From: Methanospirillum lacunae
GTDB lineage: Archaea; Halobacteriota; Methanomicrobia; Methanomicrobiales; Methanospirillaceae
DNA length: 64,000 bases
NCBI RefSeq assembly: GCF_003173355.1
Contig: NZ_QGMY01000007.1
Coordinates: 372,001 to 436,000, forward strand
Direction: 5' to 3'
Shown: positions 33,174 to 42,074 of the stretch, in pieces
Layout of the letters: each line of letters starts with the position of its first letter
How positions within the stretch are numbered: the first letter of the stretch is position 1
Program-made: the position numbers and the translations under genes
The notes under the pieces: generated by a model
Database searches by the model: none
The model's input: only the letters and a program-made list of their open reading frames with translations
Told to the model about the DNA's origin: nothing

Positions 33174-34265
33174 ATGACACGGCTTTTATTCTCGATTATG
33201 CTGATGCTTGGTATACTGCTGGTAGGCCTTCCAGCAGTTGTATTGGCTGCTGATCTAGTTCTTGAACCGATGCCAGATACTCTTCAGGTAGCTCCTGAAG
33301 GTACGGTATCACAGGATGACCAGTTCTTCTCTACTGCTGTACCGATTATAAAATCAATGTCAAATGGCACAGTTCCTCTCGGAAGTCAGCAGATGAAAGT
33401 GAATAGTGCGTATTCATCTATGAAGGGAATGAAGATCAGTCCTGAAAGGTATGATGAGGCTAGAGCAACACTTGCGTATTTGTATTACTCGGTGAAAACA
33501 GGAGAAGCGTATGAGAATTATCATGATACGAAAAATTCTGTTGCTTCTACCACAACAGGCGTTGAATTTTACGATCTTGCCCAGATCTATTATCAGACTG
33601 CTTCAATATGGTGGAATCGTATTGCAGCCTCATATCCAAAGGTAACCCTCTATAAACTTCCAGCCGTGAGTGATACCTTCCCTGATGATGATATTGGAAT
33701 GGGATCTGTCCTTGAAGGATTGAAATATCCGGTGCTCATGGAACACAGAAAACCGGATCCATCAAAGCCATATCAGACAGACGAAATTAACACCACGATA
33801 TCCAGGTGGATTGAGGACAATATTGAGAGTATACCCCTGAACAAGTCTGAACGCAATGACGAGTCAAAAGGGTATTACTTCATCATGGGAGATGATGTTT
33901 CAAGAGCCAAGTCTACCTATGTCTCACTTACTTCCAAAAATGTTCCCGCTGAATTTTTAGAAACAGCAAATTATATTGATGCATTTCTTTACTATATCTC
34001 CCAGGCCAGGGAATATTACAACAACTACCTGACTGAGAGGACGAATATTGTATCAGCCACAGATGGCAGGGTTCCCTATGACAAATCAAAGAGTTATTAT
34101 GAAGAGGCTCAGGTTGCCCTAAACATGTTCAGGGATAAGGTGGCAGGTGTAAACAGTACGACCACAATTCCTGAATTCCCTATGTTTGATGAGGTCCCTC
34201 TCGGTCCTCAACTTGATTCAGAAGGGACGCTTCATGATTACTGGGGAGGAACATACTGGACATAG
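33174..34265 (+). CDS. Exported protein of unknown function
   Basis: The 363-aa protein has a signal peptide (MTRLLFSIMLMLGILLVGLP, cleavage plausible after VLAADLV). The mature part is acidic and rich in tyrosine and helix-forming residues, with two similar stretches: YYSVKTGEAYENYHDTKNSV and YYISQAREYYNNYLTERTNI, each followed by V(A)S.T.G...YD. That suggests an internal duplication of a helical domain of about 150 residues. No cysteines or known enzymatic motif. I do not recognise the family. Confidence 0.7.
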   Translation: MTRLLFSIMLMLGILLVGLPAVVLAADLVLEPMPDTLQVAPEGTVSQDDQFFSTAVPIIKSMSNGTVPLGSQQMKVNSAYSSMKGMKISPERYDEARATLAYLYYSVKTGEAYENYHDTKNSVASTTTGVEFYDLAQIYYQTASIWWNRIAASYPKVTLYKLPAVSDTFPDDDIGMGSVLEGLKYPVLMEHRKPDPSKPYQTDEINTTISRWIEDNIESIPLNKSERNDESKGYYFIMGDDVSRAKSTYVSLTSKNVPAEFLETANYIDAFLYYISQAREYYNNYLTERTNIVSATDGRVPYDKSKSYYEEAQVALNMFRDKVAGVNSTTTIPEFPMFDEVPLGPQLDSEGTLHDYWGGTYWT

Positions 34266-34362
34266 GCGACCAGATACCCAACGTTTCTTTTATACAACCG
34301 ATCAGATATCCAGTCACCAGTATTGCTATACCATTCGGAATACAACTCTTTACTACCTTTTT

Positions 34363-34944
34363 ATGAAGATCCTGATCGCTGTTCCTCCTACCGGCTATCA
34401 TGACAAGGAATTATCCCTGGTCATTGCGGTGTTTGATCATAACAAAGCAGAATATGAGTTCGCATCAAACCAGGCAGGATACGCGAAGGGTACCCTTGGT
34501 GGAAGGGTCTATGTCCCGTTGAGTTTTGAGGATGTGATTCTCCATAAGGAATCAGAATATGACGCCATGGCGATACTTGGAGGTCATGGGGGTCAAGCCC
34601 ACTTCTGGAATAGTAAGGATCTGCTCGAACTCGTCAAGATTTTCAGATTACACCGCAAAGTGCTAGGTGCCATCAGTACATCCCCGGTGGTGCTTGCCAG
34701 GGCAGGCATCCTGAAAAAGCGGCCTGCAACTGTTATCAATGGTCCTCCCATCAGGGAGATGATGAAGGCTGATGTTAAATTTGAGGATAAACCTGTGGTA
34801 TTTCTGGACCGGATAGTCACTGCCAGAAATCCCGATGACGGCAAAAGGTTTGCTGAACTCATCATCGAATACATTCTCGGTAACCCTGAGTTCAACGGGC
34901 CTCAGGTGGTCCCGGCCCCGAACAAGCTCGGGTTTGACATCTGA
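34363..34944 (+). CDS. DJ-1/PfpI family protein lacking the catalytic cysteine
   Basis: The 193-aa protein has the DJ-1/PfpI fold outline: MKILIAVPPTGYHDKEL, the loop AMAILGGHGGQAHFW and the nucleophile elbow LGAISTSPVVLARAGILK. In active members the elbow holds a cysteine (AxC); here it is AIS, and the whole protein has no cysteine. It cannot be a normal cysteine protease or deglycase. A binding role or a serine-based activity is possible. The ATG at 34363 is the natural start; an in-frame upstream ATG would overlap the preceding gene. Confidence 0.8.
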   Translation: MKILIAVPPTGYHDKELSLVIAVFDHNKAEYEFASNQAGYAKGTLGGRVYVPLSFEDVILHKESEYDAMAILGGHGGQAHFWNSKDLLELVKIFRLHRKVLGAISTSPVVLARAGILKKRPATVINGPPIREMMKADVKFEDKPVVFLDRIVTARNPDDGKRFAELIIEYILGNPEFNGPQVVPAPNKLGFDI

Positions 34945-34961
34945 TCTCTGTTTGTTTCTGG

Positions 34962-36275
34962 TTATGGTGTAGCCGCGAGTTTTCCTGCCCGCTCAAAACA
35001 CCGTTCAGCATCCCGGTCCTGCCCGTTCTTCTGAAGTGCCTTCCCTTTAGCGTACCATGCCACCGAAGAATCCGGTTTCTTATCGATGATCTGATCAAAG
35101 TACTGGATTGCACTTTTATACTCCCCGACATCGATGAGCAGGTTTCCTAGTTTGTACATCGCATCGGTATGCGAAGGGTCACTCCTGATCGCTTCGAGGT
35201 AGCACCTGACCGCTTCTTCAAGGTTGTCTCCCCGTTCAAGGAGTTGTGCCATCTCATAGTAGGCATGTGAATTGTTTTGATCTATCTCAACCACCCGCAG
35301 GAAACAGGTGGTAGCATTCCGGTATGCACCAAGTTTCCTGTATGCAACCCCTTTTGAGAACCAGGCATTGATGTGCCTTGGAATTATTTTGAGTGTCTGG
35401 TCAAGATACTGAATGGCTTCCTGATATTTACCCTCCTTGTATAACGCCTGGTTTCCCATCACAAAGTATACATCTGCGATATTTTTACGATATTTTGTAC
35501 TGCCAGGGTCTCGTTCCATCGCGGTCTCGTATGCCTCAATGGCTTCATCATATCTATGGAGAATTTTGTACGCGTTTCCGGTAAGAAGCCATGCAGGGGC
35601 AAAATCGGGTCGTTCCTTTATACATCGTTTGAAATATGATATTGCATGTTGATAGGCCCCTATCTTCATGAGTGAGCGACCCATCCCGTAGAGAATATCC
35701 GGGTCCTGGGGTCTGACCTTTATTGCATGATCATAAGCCTCAATTGACTCGTGATATTTTCTCAGGTCATAGAGGTACCTCCCTTTCAGATCCCAGGGAT
35801 ACGAATAAGATGGATCGATTTTTTTAGCCTTATCAAAAAAATCAACAGCCTCGTCCCTCTTTCCAAGAGTCCAGAGTGCCATTCCCTTCTCATGATATGC
35901 AGCAGGGTATTCAGGATGTAACACCAGTGCCCTGTTACACAATTCGATCGCTTCGAGGCATTTCAGGGCGTCCTGTGTCTTTTTTGCGAGACCCCTGAGT
36001 GCTTTTGCCCTGTTGGTGATTGCCTCAACGTACTCGGGTTCTATCTCAAGTGCCCGGGTGAAACATTCATCAGCCCTGTCGTAGCGTTCAAGTCCTAAAA
36101 ATGCCTTACCCATCCCGTTCCAGCATTTTGAATTTCCTCTATCTAATTCAAGACCACGGTTGAAGGTTTGGATGGCTGCCTCAAACTTCTCTTTGGCAAG
36201 TTGGTTCTCTCCTTTCTGGCAATAACCATCTGCCGGGGTGGCATCAGATCCTCCCAGCCAGTCTCTGATTCCCAT
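34962..36275 (-). CDS. Cytosolic TPR-repeat protein
   Basis: The 437-aa protein has no signal peptide and consists almost wholly of tetratricopeptide repeats, about twelve units of 34 residues from residue 18 to the end. Examples are ERYDRADECFTRALEIEPEY, KYHESIEAYDHAIKVRPQDP and EYKSAIQYFDQIIDKKPDSS. It probably acts as a scaffold. It is convergent with the DJ-1-like gene (17 bp apart) and has its own upstream region of 80 bp before the tsr3 end. Confidence 0.9.
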   Translation of the reverse strand: MGIRDWLGGSDATPADGYCQKGENQLAKEKFEAAIQTFNRGLELDRGNSKCWNGMGKAFLGLERYDRADECFTRALEIEPEYVEAITNRAKALRGLAKKTQDALKCLEAIELCNRALVLHPEYPAAYHEKGMALWTLGKRDEAVDFFDKAKKIDPSYSYPWDLKGRYLYDLRKYHESIEAYDHAIKVRPQDPDILYGMGRSLMKIGAYQHAISYFKRCIKERPDFAPAWLLTGNAYKILHRYDEAIEAYETAMERDPGSTKYRKNIADVYFVMGNQALYKEGKYQEAIQYLDQTLKIIPRHINAWFSKGVAYRKLGAYRNATTCFLRVVEIDQNNSHAYYEMAQLLERGDNLEEAVRCYLEAIRSDPSHTDAMYKLGNLLIDVGEYKSAIQYFDQIIDKKPDSSVAWYAKGKALQKNGQDRDAERCFERAGKLAATP

Positions 36276-36355
36276 AATATTGAATGTGGCGATCCTGCAC
36301 TTTTACATTATTCTACTGGGATAAAAACCTATATCTGGCAAAACTGGTGACCAGA

Positions 36356-36850
36356 TCAGAAAAATTCTCCCTGAATTTTTATCACATCAGTACTGTCAAT
36401 CGCCTGTGCATAGGCGTCCAGTGGTTCCTGGTTCAACTCTATGAATCTGATCCCCCAGGATACTTTTCCAAGGATCTCCCGTGCCTGTTCCTCCTCACCG
36501 AGTATGCAGAGGCCAGCTGCCATCGCTTCAATTGAAGTCAGTTTAAAGGGTTTGCCAAAGTTCACCGGGTTTGCAGCGAGGAGAAACGGAAGAGCCCGCC
36601 TGAACCTCCAGTTACGTACGATGCTGGTATCAAGCACTGCCCATGAACAATCAAGAGCGGTAATGGTCCGTGTTCGTTCTTTGTCTGCAGGAGATAATGC
36701 CTGTTCTGCTGTGGGATCGAGAATGAGACTGCTGCGGGGGACGTGGGTTAAACGAGAGAATATTTTGACCATTCCTGCCCGCTCCAGTTTCTTCATCGTG
36801 CATTTCTTCGGATCACAAGTGTTGTCCCGGTATGCAAGGAGCGGTATCAT
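36356..36850 (-). CDS. tsr3: Tsr3-type rRNA aminocarboxypropyltransferase
   Basis: The 164-aa protein belongs to the Tsr3 (former DUF367) family, which transfers the aminocarboxypropyl group of SAM to a small-subunit rRNA pseudouridine. Family features are CDPKKCTMKKLERAGM, SSLILDPTAEQALSPAD, ALDCSWAVLD and RRALPFLLAANPVNFGKPF. Length matches archaeal members. It is transcribed divergently from the gene at 36882, with 31 bp between start codons. Confidence 0.92.
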   Translation of the reverse strand: MIPLLAYRDNTCDPKKCTMKKLERAGMVKIFSRLTHVPRSSLILDPTAEQALSPADKERTRTITALDCSWAVLDTSIVRNWRFRRALPFLLAANPVNFGKPFKLTSIEAMAAGLCILGEEEQAREILGKVSWGIRFIELNQEPLDAYAQAIDSTDVIKIQGEFF

Positions 36851-36881
36851 CTATCATGACTGCACGTGATATGAGATAATA

Positions 36882-37718
36882 ATGTACCTTCTCTTCTGTC
36901 CCTGTATCAGGGAACCAGGTCTGCGGGCATCAGGAATTACCACTGAACGCGATATCCTGGCATTTGATCAAGTTCTCTCCCGGTGCAGGTCTTATGGAAT
37001 TGATATGCGATTCCTTCCCTGTCCCGAGACCCTGTACCTGGGAGCCGACAGGAGCCCTGCTACATTCTCTGAGAGGCTAGATACACCCGATTTCAGGCAT
37101 CTTCTTGATCAGATGGAACGGGAGATCAGGTCCACGATTGCAGATCTCGGAGTCCCCTACGCCATTGTCGGAGTTGATTCGTCACCCACCTGTGGGGTGA
37201 ATAAAAACTGGAGATCTCCAACTGGCCGTGAAACAGGGAGGGGTGTTTTCCTGGATCGGTTTCCAGATATCCCTGCGTACGATGTCTATGCTGTAGCTAT
37301 GAGCAGGATTTACCTGGCTGGCCCACTCTTCTCTGAAGCTGAGCGCACCTGGAATATCAGACTTGCACAATATCTTCGGTCGTATGCATATGATGTGTAT
37401 CTTCCTCAGGAGATCGGGGATTCATCGGCATCACGGGGAATGGATGCACATCTGGAGATTTTTTCCCGGAATCTTTCGGCCCTTGAAAACACGGATATTG
37501 TTGTTGCAGTGATTGATGGTGCTGACGCCGACTCTGGAACATCTTGGGAGATGGGATATGCCTATGCAAAAGGAGTTCCTGTCATTGCAGTCAGGACCGA
37601 TTTCAGAATGGTCGGTGCCATTGAGCATGTGAATCTCATGCTTGAGCAATCAGCTGTGGTAACTCATAACCTGGAAGAGCTCCGTGAGGCTCTTCCCTGC
37701 CCTTTACCGGTTTCCTGA
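36882..37718 (+). CDS. Fusion of TudS/DUF523-like domain and nucleoside 2-deoxyribosyltransferase-like domain
   Basis: Residues 1-140 carry cysteines in LLFCPCIREPGLRASG, FLPCPETLYLGAD and GVDSSPTCGVN, which resemble TudS-related (DUF523-like) desulfidases that use an iron-sulfur cluster. Residues about 141-270 begin SRIYLAGPLFSEAERTWN and contain NTDIVVAVIDGADADSGTSW and EMGYAYAKGVPVIAVRTD, the pattern of the nucleoside 2-deoxyribosyltransferase family, including the catalytic acidic SGTSWEMG loop. The two parts suggest thio-base or thio-nucleoside salvage. Domain assignments are from motif recognition; the fusion is seen directly as one uninterrupted frame of 278 aa. Confidence 0.78.
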   Translation: MYLLFCPCIREPGLRASGITTERDILAFDQVLSRCRSYGIDMRFLPCPETLYLGADRSPATFSERLDTPDFRHLLDQMEREIRSTIADLGVPYAIVGVDSSPTCGVNKNWRSPTGRETGRGVFLDRFPDIPAYDVYAVAMSRIYLAGPLFSEAERTWNIRLAQYLRSYAYDVYLPQEIGDSSASRGMDAHLEIFSRNLSALENTDIVVAVIDGADADSGTSWEMGYAYAKGVPVIAVRTDFRMVGAIEHVNLMLEQSAVVTHNLEELREALPCPLPVS

Positions 37719-38246
37719 TCATCTCCCGGTAAGAAGAAGCAGGAGAGCTGATGCCCCTGAAAGAATGCCCGCCCTTTCCCTGATGAGATTATTTTCGGTT
37801 CTGCTAATCAGAAGAAACAGTAATCCGAGTGCAAAGAGGTACTCCGACGGGGTTGTCAGTTCACGCATAAGGCCCCAACCGAAGTAGTTCTCCATCTGGT
37901 AAACAGGGAACGGCCCGAGCAGGGGATAAAACCAGTTCACCGGTATCTTCCACATCTCATCCAGGATCTGATGAGTCATGATACCAATCCCAAGGGCAAC
38001 TGTAATGTACTTGTTTCTGAAGAGAGCAGTTGTGATCAAAAGGATTATTGTGAGTCCCATCAGGGAATGGGCGATAAGTCTCCCATCTCCTATTGATGGA
38101 AAAATGATGTATCCAAGTGGTTTGTCAATAAGGTCAGGGAGAACAGATCCCAGTACACAAGCCGGGAGAATGTACCTTGATTTAAACCGATTTTGAAGGA
38201 GCAGTCCAGATGCTGCTCCGAAAAAGAGGTGGCAGGCTATTAACAT
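37719..38246 (-). CDS. YdjM/DUF457-like membrane metal-dependent hydrolase
   Basis: The 175-aa membrane protein has about four hydrophobic segments and conserved polar positions HLFFGAASG, SVLPDLIDKPLG, IAHSLMG and MTHQILDEMW. Histidine and aspartate residues within helices are the mark of this predicted metal-dependent hydrolase family. Substrate unknown. The stop codon abuts the stop of the convergent gene at 37718 without a gap, and the start overlaps ribL by 7 bp. Confidence 0.82.
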   Translation of the reverse strand: MLIACHLFFGAASGLLLQNRFKSRYILPACVLGSVLPDLIDKPLGYIIFPSIGDGRLIAHSLMGLTIILLITTALFRNKYITVALGIGIMTHQILDEMWKIPVNWFYPLLGPFPVYQMENYFGWGLMRELTTPSEYLFALGLLFLLISRTENNLIRERAGILSGASALLLLLTGR

Positions 38247-38686
38247 GAGCAGTTATCAGACACTGCACGTCGTCTGATCTCCTCTGCAATTCTGCGTGAA
38301 CTGGTAAAAGGGGTTCCTGCGTACTCGCTGATTCTGATGATCTCGGTCTTTAGTCCACGTTCGCTCAGGGAGTCACGAAGACGACTCTCCTGAAAGTGCT
38401 GATTGAACCCAAGTGTGATGATATCGGGTTTTATCTCTTCAATGGGCCTGAACATATCATGCTGATCGCCAAGTACTGCTTTAAAAACTCCTTTCAGGGC
38501 CCCAACCATAATCACCCTCTGTTCTTCAGGAATAATCGGCCTGGGTTTATGTTTCACGTTTTCATCCCTGGCGACGATGACCCAGAGTTCAGTTCCCAGA
38601 TGCGCAGACTCACTGAGGTACCAGAGATGCCCGGGGTGGAGGATGTCGAAGGTTCCGGTTGCGACTACTCTACGGATTTTACTCAT
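38240..38686 (-). CDS. ribL: Archaeal FAD synthase (RibL, cytidylyltransferase family)
   Basis: RibL makes FAD from FMN. The nucleotidyltransferase motifs are ATGTFDILHPGHLWYL (HxGH) and, near the C-terminus, ISEYAGTPFTSSRRIAEEI (the RTxGISTT-like site). A short C-terminal CSC tail (DNCSC) is a known feature of RibL. Length 148 aa is usual. The gene overlaps its neighbours on both sides (8 bp with the JAMM gene, 7 bp with the membrane hydrolase gene). Confidence 0.92.
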   Translation of the reverse strand: MSKIRRVVATGTFDILHPGHLWYLSESAHLGTELWVIVARDENVKHKPRPIIPEEQRVIMVGALKGVFKAVLGDQHDMFRPIEEIKPDIITLGFNQHFQESRLRDSLSERGLKTEIIRISEYAGTPFTSSRRIAEEIRRRAVSDNCSC

Positions 38687-39056
38687 CCGGTATTACCTCG
38701 AGCTCAATACTTGTCCCGTCAGCGTGGAAACACCTCCAGTCATCCTGACCATAGGGGTGTCCGACGATGATGTGGCAGGACCCGGTCCGTGAGAAGAATG
38801 CAAGATCTGCTTCTGACGGCCGTATTGCTCCGCTTGGATGACTGTGTGCGCTTCCGATATATCCGACGTTGAGTGGGATCATCTCAAACAGAACCGAAGC
38901 ACTCGCTGATCCCCCAATGGTTCCGGGAATAATATCCACGTTCCGGATCACGCCCTCTTCTGTTGACAGAAGCGCTGCAAACTCCCGGGGGTGTGATTCC
39001 TGTCCCATGATAAGCAACAGGGAAAGGGTATCTGCTGAGATTCCTCTGATATTCAT
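38679..39056 (-). CDS. JAMM/MPN domain metalloprotease-like protein
   Basis: The 125-aa protein has the JAMM zinc motif HSHPSGAIRPSEAD (HxH-x7-SxxD), with a candidate glutamate in PREFAALL near residue 25. Family members cleave isopeptide bonds of ubiquitin-like SAMP conjugates or cysteine-containing substrates. A standalone archaeal JAMM could process SAMP proteins, but no SAMP gene is nearby. It is co-transcribed with ribL. Confidence 0.85.
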   Translation of the reverse strand: MNIRGISADTLSLLLIMGQESHPREFAALLSTEEGVIRNVDIIPGTIGGSASASVLFEMIPLNVGYIGSAHSHPSGAIRPSEADLAFFSRTGSCHIIVGHPYGQDDWRCFHADGTSIELEVIPDE

Positions 39057-39125
39057 GAATTATCCATATACCTGAAGGAGAAGATGTTGGACTTCATCAT
39101 TCATTGATTGTTCCCCGGCTGCAGA

Positions 39126-40541
39126 TCAGAATGGGCCATCCTGTTCAAAGCTTCGCCCGAATTTTATCGCAAGTTCTGCCTTGAAGAGTTCACGACCCAG
39201 GTATCCGGCATGATCGAGGAGTGATATTGCGTCCTGCTTTAAAAGGGTGTAGAGTACATCCTGCCATCGTTTTCCTCTGACTGCTGATCCGTTCCTGACA
39301 GCGATGATCCATCCGTCCTCGATCCCGATTCTGAAATTTCCGCGCGGATCATATTGAATCTCATCAGGCATCTGTTCAGCATCGACAATACTGGAGTATT
39401 CCAGGGGAGGTTCTCTTCTTTTACGTTTCTCTTTGATGCAGAAGAGATCAATGCCGAGATCCTTGGGATATGGACGTTCACCGGTGAGGAGCATCATCTC
39501 GGTTGCCCTCCTCATCTCTTTGATGGAATCCTGTGTTTTATCGCTGTGTTCACTACAGAATATGATGGCAGCATGGAGTTCGTGTGCCATCGCTGCAAGT
39601 AGGGCATTGATCCCGATTGAATCGGCATCAATCAATTCAATTACGTTGCCAGCCCCAAAAAAGAGAGGACAGCCATGATCTGAAAAGCCGGCAAGGGACC
39701 TGGTAAGTCCCGATCCTGCGGGTTGCAAAAGGGGATCGGCGATAAGCCGGGTCAATCCCAATTTTTTTGCCTGCTCTATTGTCTCTCCAAGGGCTCGTTC
39801 CAGGGGAACAATAACCGCTGCTGCCCTGGCCTCTATGATATCGGGTCCCACTTCATTGATATTCCCATCATGGAGTGAGAGAATCAGATCAGCTCGTGGC
39901 AGTGCAGCCCTGATGAGCTCAGGGTTTTGGGTATCAACAGCCAGAGGTCCAGGCAGATCAGAAATTCTTTCAAACACCCTCCTCACGTCATCAGGTGTTG
40001 CATCAAACCCGAATCCAAGATCAACGATGTCAGCTCCGTCCTCAAAAAACCGGATTACCTTCTTCCTGATATCCGGATGGCGATGAGCATCCATGATCTC
40101 GGCCAGGACCTTTATCCGGGATCCTTTTCCGATCTTGACTCCCCGGATTGAGAAATCTCCAGTGGCCTCGGTTTCAAGTAATTTAACCTTGTCTGCAGCC
40201 TCTTTCTGTCGTAATGATGTGAGCAAATCATCGGCAGGAATCTCACGGGACAGCTCTATTGTATCTATGACTCTGAGTATCAATGAGAGATCTGCTGCAT
40301 GACGTGGTCCACGATAAATTGGCACTCCCGTTTCTTTTTCGACCTGTTGAAAAGAGGCTGTGCACATACCTGATGTAATCACCATGTCATATGATCCATC
40401 AACAAGCAGGGTCCTCAGGTGATGAGGAGTGAGAAATGATGCGAGTTCACCGGTAACTACCACCGTAGCATCGTATCCTGTGGCTGCTTTCCTGACAACC
40501 TCTTCGGTGATCCTGCCGGTTGGGAGGAGTATCCGCATCAT
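39126..40541 (-). CDS. Dihydropteroate synthase-like protein (archaeal TIGR00284 type)
   Basis: This 471-aa protein is widespread in methanogens. The middle (about residues 130-400) is a pterin-binding TIM barrel, with FFEDGADIVDLGFGFDATPD, GPLAVDTQNPELIRAAL, GSGLTRSLAGFSDHGCPLFF and GAGNVIELIDADSIGINALL. The N-terminal 120 residues form a separate domain (MRILLPTGRITEEVVRKAA) and the last 90 another. A role in methanopterin synthesis is often assumed but unproven. It is the first gene of a four-gene minus-strand run (this gene, JAMM, ribL, membrane hydrolase), with a 69-bp gap before the JAMM gene. Confidence 0.85.
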   Translation of the reverse strand: MMRILLPTGRITEEVVRKAATGYDATVVVTGELASFLTPHHLRTLLVDGSYDMVITSGMCTASFQQVEKETGVPIYRGPRHAADLSLILRVIDTIELSREIPADDLLTSLRQKEAADKVKLLETEATGDFSIRGVKIGKGSRIKVLAEIMDAHRHPDIRKKVIRFFEDGADIVDLGFGFDATPDDVRRVFERISDLPGPLAVDTQNPELIRAALPRADLILSLHDGNINEVGPDIIEARAAAVIVPLERALGETIEQAKKLGLTRLIADPLLQPAGSGLTRSLAGFSDHGCPLFFGAGNVIELIDADSIGINALLAAMAHELHAAIIFCSEHSDKTQDSIKEMRRATEMMLLTGERPYPKDLGIDLFCIKEKRKRREPPLEYSSIVDAEQMPDEIQYDPRGNFRIGIEDGWIIAVRNGSAVRGKRWQDVLYTLLKQDAISLLDHAGYLGRELFKAELAIKFGRSFEQDGPF

Positions 40542-40582
40542 CCTTTCTTAATTACTGCAGGAGATAACCTATAGTAGTAGTG

Positions 40583-41248
40583 ATGTTAACTGCTGATCTT
40601 CATGTCCATACATCCTGTTCCGGAGACGGTGAGAGCCGGGTTGAAGAGGTACTTGCAGCAGCACGCGCAGCAGGTCTCGATGCCATTGCTCTGACTGATC
40701 ATGACACCATAGAAGGCTGCAGGATTGCAGCCTCAATAACCAGTGATGTCCTGGTAATTCCTGGTGTAGAAGTAACAACTAGGCAGGGTCACCTGCTTGC
40801 ACTCGGAGTCAGTGGAGAGGTTCCTAAAGGTCTTGATGTCCTTGAAACAATCGCCCTGGTTCATAAAATGGGTGGGGTTGCAATCCTTCCGCATCCGTTT
40901 CATCGGTACCGGCACGGAGTCGCCCTAAAAAAGAAAGAAGCTCTCGAGGCAGCAGATGCTATTGAGGTCTTCAACAGCCGGTATATCCTCGGTGGAGCAA
41001 ACAGGAAAGCTGCCCGTTATGCCCGTAGACTTGGAAAACCCATGGTGGCTGGAAGCGATGCACATAACTGCAGGTATATTGGGTACGGCAGGACAATCAT
41101 CGAGGCAGACCGCAGTATTGCCGGTATCCTTGAGGCCATCAGAAACGGAAATACAAAGCCCGGGGGCAGGCGGACTCCTGTCAGAACCTATACTAAACAG
41201 TCACTTCGGAACTCATGGCGGAAACTGAAAGGCAGAATTACCAGGTGA
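40583..41248 (+). CDS. PHP-domain metal-dependent phosphoesterase
   Basis: The protein is 221 aa from the ATG at 40583 (a GTG one codon before is open). PHP motifs follow in order: LTADLHVHTSCSGDG, ALTDHDTIEG, VIPGVEVTT, AILPHPFHRYRHG and MVAGSDAHNCRYIG. These His and Asp residues bind metals; relatives act on phosphoesters such as nucleotide or histidinol phosphates. Substrate unknown. It overlaps truA by 34 bp. Confidence 0.88.
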   Translation: MLTADLHVHTSCSGDGESRVEEVLAAARAAGLDAIALTDHDTIEGCRIAASITSDVLVIPGVEVTTRQGHLLALGVSGEVPKGLDVLETIALVHKMGGVAILPHPFHRYRHGVALKKKEALEAADAIEVFNSRYILGGANRKAARYARRLGKPMVAGSDAHNCRYIGYGRTIIEADRSIAGILEAIRNGNTKPGGRRTPVRTYTKQSLRNSWRKLKGRITR

Positions 41249-42039
41249 GGGTTGCTTTTCGTATAGGCTATCTTGGGACCTCATTTTTCGGCTCCCAGTT
41301 CCAGCCCCGTGACCGGACCGTGGAGGGAGAGATCAGGCAGGCCTGCATCAGGGCTGGCCTGTTTACTGATACCCGGGAAGGCAGGCTTGCATTCTCCGGC
41401 CGTACTGATCGCGGGGTTCATGCCCGGTGCCAGGTTATTGCATTCTCGACACCATATCCGGATCGTGCCAGGCGTGCACTTCCTGGTCAGCTTCCCCCTG
41501 ATATCTGGGTTGATGCCTTCTGTGAGGTCCCTGATTCATATTCCCCACGTCGGGATGTGATCAGCAGGACCTACCGGTTTTACTTCCATGAGATGCCTGA
41601 AAATCCCGCTTTGATGAAAGAGGCTGCAAAGTTATTCCTCGGAAAGCACGATTACTCCTGCTTTGCACGTGTTGAACCGGGAAAAGATCCCATACGAAGT
41701 ATCACCACGATAAACGTACATATTGAGGAAGATTGTTGCTGGATAGAAGTGACAGCCCCGAGTTATCTCTGGCACATGGTCAGGTGCATGGCTGCGGCTC
41801 TCACCCGTGTATCATCAGGTCTGCTCACACTTGAAGAACTTGAAGTAATGCTCACCGGCAGATGTAGCAACAAGGTGAAACCTGCTCCTCCCGATGGGCT
41901 CATTCTCTGGGAGATAACTGATCAACTCCCATGGCGACCGGTTCCTCCACTAAAACGAACATTCAAACTCCATGCTGATGCTGCAGCAGATCACCAGCTC
42001 ATGGCCAGGGTCCATCGCATTCTTTCACCGGGGTTATGA
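41215..42039 (+). CDS. truA: tRNA pseudouridine synthase TruA
   Basis: TruA isomerises uridines 38-40 in the anticodon arm. The catalytic aspartate is in AFSGRTDRGVHARCQVIA, with the further motifs FRIGYLGTSFFGSQFQP, SRTYRFYF and WHMVRCMAAAL. The 274 aa are normal length. The ATG at 41215 lies inside the 3' end of the PHP gene, a 34-bp overlap in another frame; a later start would cut the conserved first strand. Confidence 0.94.
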   Translation: MAETERQNYQVRVAFRIGYLGTSFFGSQFQPRDRTVEGEIRQACIRAGLFTDTREGRLAFSGRTDRGVHARCQVIAFSTPYPDRARRALPGQLPPDIWVDAFCEVPDSYSPRRDVISRTYRFYFHEMPENPALMKEAAKLFLGKHDYSCFARVEPGKDPIRSITTINVHIEEDCCWIEVTAPSYLWHMVRCMAAALTRVSSGLLTLEELEVMLTGRCSNKVKPAPPDGLILWEITDQLPWRPVPPLKRTFKLHADAAADHQLMARVHRILSPGL

Positions 42040-42074
42040 GTAATGCATCAAAAATGGATTCAAGAAAAGTTGGG

